This document shows positions 60,174 through 64,000 of a stretch of 64,000 nucleotides of DNA, one piece after another (positions within the stretch are counted from its first letter, which is position 1; each line of letters begins with the position of its first letter). The DNA lies in contig OU015568.1 in assembly GCA_907165135.1 (NCBI GenBank), forward strand, positions 6,890,501 through 6,954,500, read 5' to 3'. Position numbers and translations under genes: made by a program. The notes under the pieces are model-generated. The model was given only the letters and a program-made list of their open reading frames with translations, was not told the DNA's origin and searched no databases. The stretch comes from Oikopleura dioica. Its lineage: Eukaryota > Chordata > Appendicularia > Copelata > Oikopleuridae.

Positions 60174-60204
<31 letters not shown>

Positions 60205-63200
60205 TATATCATATATAATATAACATAATATAATATAATATAATAAGGGTTTTATTAAATAAAAATATATTTTGTTGAGCGAAATTATCTCATTTATACG
60301 GACGTCTACATTTTCGTGAAAGCTCATTATTTTAGACTTTTAGATTTTTTAATAAAAAAGAACCTTGTCAAAAAGCAGATGCTCTGAAACTCGCCAAGCG
60401 AGCGAGGTGAATTTTTATTATGCCAAATGCGTGCTTCTCAAAAGTAATCTGCCCTTGTTGAATTTTTGCTTTGGCAAATTTTGTTTCCCAGAAGTGTTTC
60501 TTAGAGACTTTGTTTCACGTTGTTCTTGTTCAGGTCTGGTGAATTATGGAGAGGAAACAACGGGAGATGGATTCGACGATGACGAAAGTCCTTCTGAATT
60601 TCTCAATCGACTGATGAGTAAGTACCGCTTTTCAAGTTATTCAAGGCACACTAAATTTTCGCGATACATAAACTCTTGTCCACGGAGACATCTCGACAAA
60701 CGCGATTATGACCTCAAAGCACATCCGTCTTATACTAGTACTCTGTTGCTGTTAGAAACTCAGTCAATCAAAGAAGCTTCCGGCTTTTCGAAAAATCGTC
60801 CGGAACGAAAGCCTTCCGCGTGAGAGGGCTCGGAGGAGGACGGGGAGGAAGCCAGCGTAACTTTTATTATGACGCGATGAAACATAACAGCACCCCAAGA
60901 ACGGAAATTGGGGGTACTACCGGCATCCCCACTTTTCCATCCCGTCTAGTCGTAAGAAGGAGAAATTTCTAAAGAAGATAAACTCCTTGAACTTTGCGAA
61001 GCGAGGGGTTATCGTCTGACCCGAAGATAGACTCAGGCATCCTGTGTAAAACCTGAGTCAGGGTCTTATAGATCTCTAGTGAAAGGCCGCGTAGCGGCTT
61101 TTTTTTAAAAAGAAGCCGCGAAGCTTAAATCTGTGATTATAATCTTTGCGGCTTCGTTAAAAAAGCCGCTACGCGGCTTTTCACTAGAGATTTCTAAGAC
61201 TCTGACTCAGAATTTTTGCAAAAGATGCAGAGCCTAGCCCTTCTACTACTGAACGATCTTTCGAGTTTCCATCAATTATGGAACCACAAAATGTCGAGCC
61301 TCCAAAATTTTTGGAACACCGATGTCGATTTCTAGCGCAAAATTAACTGGACAGTATCTTAAATGGTACAATTCGATGTTGCCAACCACAGAGACATTGG
61401 TAGTTTTTAAGCTACGTGCGCGAAATCGAGCAAATTTCACGATATTTGATCCTTTCCGAACCTGAATTAGGAGTGCTTTCTTTTGGCAGGTGGAATATGC
61501 TTGCCGTGGTTTTTGGCTCTTGTTACTCAAGATAGTAACCAGAGGCATAAAAAGAGGGGCGATAAGCAGTTGAACTTTTCAGAGGGTTACGACAAGCGGA
61601 TACGACCTTACGACAAGCACGCGCGATTGAATGTATCCCTCAATATCTACGTCTCTTCATTTGACTCACTGTAACAGGGTCAGACTGTACAGTCAACGAG
61701 CCGATAATTTTAATGGGAGAAGAAATGATTGAAGGTTGAGCAGGCTCGTTTACGGCCGCAAAAGGAAAATCATGCCGGAAAAGTTTCCTGGAGTCAGAGT
61801 GGCACTGCGGTGGACCCAGTTCCGTTCACGGCCAAACACGTGGAGAGCTCATTAGCCAGTCGAGACTCCCGGAAATGGCGCGCGTAATCGCACGTAATCG
61901 TACAGTGCTCGACTTTGACCAGGAAACTTGATTTTATAGCCGAAGTCAACTTCAAATTCGAGCTCGTTTTTCACTAATTGCTCCCTTAGTACACGTTTCT
62001 ACTGTCATAATTAGCTCTAAAGTACTGTAGCAACATCATGAAATGCGGAAAAGCTGCAGCCATGACATGTTTCGGACCTAGTAATTGACCCGTCAAATGA
62101 CATGACAAGTTGATAGCCACAGTCGAAAAAATTCGTACTTGAAAGTCGAAAATAACTCGTGTCGCATGAAAAATTGCTGATCATTTTTCTACCCCGAGAT
62201 ATTTTGCTCAATCTGACCCTGAAAGATAGCAAGAGACCAGTATGGACTATCGGATCACATTCTTCCTGCGAATGAAATGGAATGACGAGCGATTGCGGTT
62301 CAAAGAAATGGGAAGTCCACTCACAATGCTCACCGGTAAAACCCACACCTCCTCTTCTTTCTCATCCCTTTAGTGTCGCCAGAAGTGCTCCATAACATCT
62401 GGAAGCCAGACATTTTCTTTTCAAACGAAAAGCAAGCGAATTTTCACTCAATAACGGCGGAAAACAAACTTTTACGAATCGACCACGAAGGTAGTAAAGA
62501 TTTATTTCCAAAGCAGTTCCGTCTACCTAGGGTTATCCAATCCATGTTATTTTCAAACAGGGCGGAATCTAAATCTCTAAAAAACTCAAACATAATTCAA
62601 TCGTCAACACCCTTAAAACGACATCTTAGGAGATGTTTATGTCTCAATGCGGCTATCAGCAACGCTAGCTTCTGGGCTCGCCAACCTGAGTAGAAAACCT
62701 GAGTCAGGGTCTGAAAGATCTAAAATGAAAAGCCGGCTTTTTAAAATCGAAGCCGCGAAGCGGCTTTATCAAAACTAGAAATGAGATCAAAATAGAATCT
62801 TGGCGAAGCCGCTATGCGGCTTCGTTTTGAAAAAAGCCGCTACGCGGCTTTTCATGAAAGATTTTTCAGGCCCTGACTCAGGTTTCCTACACAGGTTGCT
62901 GAACTCTGGTTAGCCTGTCACATGCGACTAGAGCGATTCCCGATGGACGTCCAGGTAGGGTGAAATTGATCAAATCATGTGAAATCGTAAAAATATTACT
63001 TGGCGGCTTTGAATATTTTTGAATTTTTCAGGTGTGCAATATTCAAATCGAATCTTTTGGGTACGACATGAGTGATCTGTACTTTACATGGTCGAAGTTG
63101 GCGGCAGTGGGTAAGTAACATGCGATGAGCGTATGTAATATTGTTTATGATGACCATTGGTCGATTTTAGAACTATCAAAGCGAATCGAGCTGCCCCAAT

Positions 63201-64000
63201 TTGTGTTGAAGGTATGTGTTAAAAAATTACGCTCACATTTGAGGCCTCATTTACCCTTCGTTACGGGCGCTTCTTAGGGGTATCGCACCGCAAACTGCAT
63301 GAAGATTTACGACACTGGCAACTTTACCTGCATCGAGGCGCGTTTCATCCTCGCTCGTCAAATGGGCTACTACATGATAGAGGTACTAGCAAGGATCATT
63401 TTCTCTAATGCGGAAATTGATGCTTATCCACTCAGACCAATAGAGGGTCCAATCTACCTCTGAAGGCGGCTGAGCCAGACTCTATTTTTTATCTTATCTT
63501 ACTTATTGTTCCTTACAACTTTTTGCAACTTCCAAGTGCTTCATCCCTTCTGCCCTGATCGTCATCCTCAGCTTGGGCTCGACAACCTGTTCAGGAAACC
63601 TGAGTGAGCTTAAATGAAAAGCCGCGTAGCGGCTTTTAAAAACGAAGCCGCAAAGCGGCTTCGCAATTTACCCTTCAAAATGATTTTTAAATTTAAAAAG
63701 CGGCTTCGTTTTTCAAAAGGCGCTACGCGGCTTTTAATTAGAGATCTTTCAGACCCTGACTCAGGTTTTCTACACAGGTTGCCGAGCCCAGTTATCAGCT
63801 GGGTTTCGTTTTGGATCTCCATCGACGCTGTGCCAGCAAGAGTCAGGTAAAAAGCTAGAAGGAACTATTTGATTTAACCCGGATTTTTAGTCTGGGGATA
63901 ACAACGGTCTTAACAATCACGAGCCAACGTGCATCAATTTCATCGTCGCTCCCAAAAGGCAACGGGATCTCAATCAGCGCAGCGCCGGCTTTCCGGGGCT
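50492..64000 (+). CDS. Inhibitory glycine/GABA-type Cys-loop receptor subunit (partial, runs off the right edge)
   Basis: Exons: 50492..50562 (signal peptide [20 protein letters not shown]), 58487..58545, 60534..60617, 61583..61671, 62230..62335, 62374..62490, 62640-region 62630..62668, 62914..62954, 63032..63110, 63171..63211, 63278..63382, 63537..63571, 63799..63846, 63891..64000. Family hallmarks in order: [70 protein letters not shown], the Cys loop [49 protein letters not shown], then TM1 [16 protein letters not shown], the anion-selecting PARV at the start of TM2, and LGITTVLTI. This predicts a plasma-membrane chloride channel opened by glycine or a related ligand; the pattern is closest to GlyR alpha. 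Three introns are non-canonical, and two are exactly one MITE each (62669..62913 and 63572..63798). The first intron spans 7.9 kb. Confidence 0.88.
51831..52018. mobile_element. GCCGC-hairpin MITE, copy 16
   Basis: The left terminus is lost. AAAAGACGCGCAGCGGC and GAAGCCGCGGAGCGGC stems and inverses remain. The right end is CTCAGGTTTTCTGCACAGG. Confidence 0.8.
52488..52630. mobile_element. MITE with shortened core, copy 17
   Basis: Both termini are well kept: TGGGCTCGGCAACCTGTGTA and ACACAGGTTGCCGAACCCA. The core retains only AAAAGCCGCGTAGCGGC and a fragment of the second stem. Confidence 0.85.
54425..55400. repeat. Inverted repeat pair related to the fold-back element
   Basis: About 54430-54640 (AAACAATTTTGTTCTAGAA, ATTGGTCGATG, TAGCGTCCGAATGGCTCTTA) is matched in inverse at about 55215-55400 (AAGAGCAATTCATACGCTAG, AAAATTGTTTACTTTAAAAA). 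Similarity is moderate, so this pair is older than the 55.4-56.9 kb arms. Confidence 0.65.
55403..56935. mobile_element. 1.5 kb fold-back element with GATGCGGTACATC arrays
   Basis: Arms of about 400 bp (55403-55815 and 56541-56935) are near-perfect inverses. Each arm contains an array of GATGCGGTACATCG / CGATGTACCGCATC units spaced by a few bases, then a shared stretch ending TCGACCCCCTGTCAGC and TAAAGCTGTAAAGAAACTTT. The 0.7 kb spacer holds CGTTCGCAATTTGCGAACG-like repeats near 56185-56235. No transposase frame is visible. Confidence 0.85.
56183..56236. repeat. Short palindromic repeats, TTCGCAA / TTGCGAACG
   Basis: CGTTCGCAATTTGCGAACG followed by CGTTCGTAATTTTGCGAACG and CGTTCGCAATAAAA: three half-overlapping palindromes within the spacer of the fold-back element. 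Confidence 0.7.
58742..58848. repeat. Two-unit tandem duplication, about 61 bp
   Basis: The unit CAAGCCCCTTAAATTCAAAA, ATCAAGGGACGGGGCTGAGA, CGGCCCG occurs twice with one substitution (TTAAATT/TTTAATT). It also contains the small palindrome ACGGCCCGAAGGGCCGT. In receptor intron 2. Confidence 0.85.
60126..60246. repeat. (TA)n-type microsatellite
   Basis: About 120 bp of TATATA with interspersed TAATA units, in receptor intron 2. Confidence 0.95.
61033..61238. mobile_element. GCCGC-hairpin MITE, copy 18
   Basis: ATCCTGTGTAAAACCTGAGT to ACTCTGACTCAGAATTTTTG. Core stems AAGGCCGCGTAGCGGC and inverse are present. In receptor intron 3. Confidence 0.8.
61672..62229. mobile_element. Receptor intron 4: probable second transposon-derived intron
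   Basis: Near its two ends are AGGGTCAGA (61676) and the inverse TCTGACCCT (about 62214). Joining codon CTG (61669-61671) to CAAGAGACC (62230) gives [11 protein letters not shown], which aligns with the receptor family without a gap. That forces the borders to be TA-AG, or GT-TA if shifted by the shared G. No canonical pair keeps the frame and the conserved residues. Confidence 0.6.
62669..62913. mobile_element. MITE copy 19 forming an entire receptor intron
   Basis: The coding sequence reads ACGCTAG, then an insertion beginning CTTCTGGGCTCGCCAACCTG and ending GGTTGCTGAACTCTGGTTAG, then CCTGTCAC. TAGC is duplicated at both ends. Removing the MITE plus one TAGC gives [18 protein letters not shown], the exact family Cys-loop sequence. 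The intron is 245 bp with CT-AG borders (or GC-TA, AG-TT, TA-GT or TT-GC by shifting along the duplication). Confidence 0.85.
63572..63798. mobile_element. MITE copy 20 forming an entire receptor intron
   Basis: The TM1 coding sequence ATCCTCAG is followed by CTTGGGCTCGACAACCTGTT and the element, ending GAGCCCAGTTATCAG, then CTGGGTTTCG. TCAGCT is duplicated at both ends. Removal restores LIVILSWVSFW of TM1 exactly. The intron is 227 bp with CT-AG borders in the most natural reading, the same pair as copy 19. Confidence 0.87.

Overview
The window reads as nuclear DNA of a small-genome chordate, most probably a larvacean (appendicularian) tunicate of the Oikopleura/Fritillaria type. The evidence is a set of clearly animal genes (FAM3, TAF1B, COX6B, POMK, an inhibitory Cys-loop receptor, ZP-domain and ITIH-C-like secreted proteins), many introns of only 32-60 bp, same-strand genes separated by as little as about 80 bp, and repeated GA-AG introns, a feature reported for larvaceans. 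The species cannot be named from sequence alone. Exon boundaries were worked out by hand from reading-frame continuity and protein family resemblance.

Region 1 (1-28 kb) is gene-dense. On the minus strand lie FAM3 (43-961) and a 2043-residue disordered nuclear protein with SUMO-interacting-like motifs (1113-7792). A run of plus-strand genes follows: TAF1B (8126-10530), a C-terminal RING protein (10613-11535), an unidentified 127-residue protein (12271-12738), a 30-residue membrane micropeptide (13047-13182), a secreted ZP-domain protein (13266-14884), COX6B (15295-16439) and a 63-residue membrane microprotein (17786-18088). Then come a membrane-tethered tyrosine kinase (minus, 18554-19598), a small type II membrane protein (minus, 19871-20218), a large transmembrane mucin (20655-24722), an ITIH C-terminus-like secreted protein (25051-25958) and a weak small membrane ORF (minus, 27155-27418).

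Region 2 (28-64 kb) is dominated by repeats and long introns. It holds POMK (34467-45342, first intron 7.3 kb) and an inhibitory glycine/GABA-type receptor (50492 to beyond the right edge, first intron 7.9 kb).

The main repeat is a hairpin MITE of about 180-245 bp. Its ends read CTGGGCTCGGCAACCTGTG, its sub-ends GTAGAAAACCTGAGTCAGG, and its core holds inverted GCCGC-rich stems. About 21 full or decayed copies are visible. The most striking observation is that two copies sit inside receptor coding exons and make up whole introns. The conserved protein is restored only if the MITE plus one target-site copy is removed, which forces non-canonical borders (CT-AG in the most natural reading). A third receptor intron is bounded by a different inverted repeat (AGGGTCAGA) and is also non-canonical. 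Together with about nine GA-AG introns, this points to permissive splicing and to continuing intron gain from DNA transposons.

By function the genes are ordinary housekeeping, secretory and membrane genes (Pol I transcription, respiration, dystroglycan-type glycosylation, signalling, extracellular matrix or mucus). No prokaryote-style operon, CRISPR array, rRNA or tRNA was seen.
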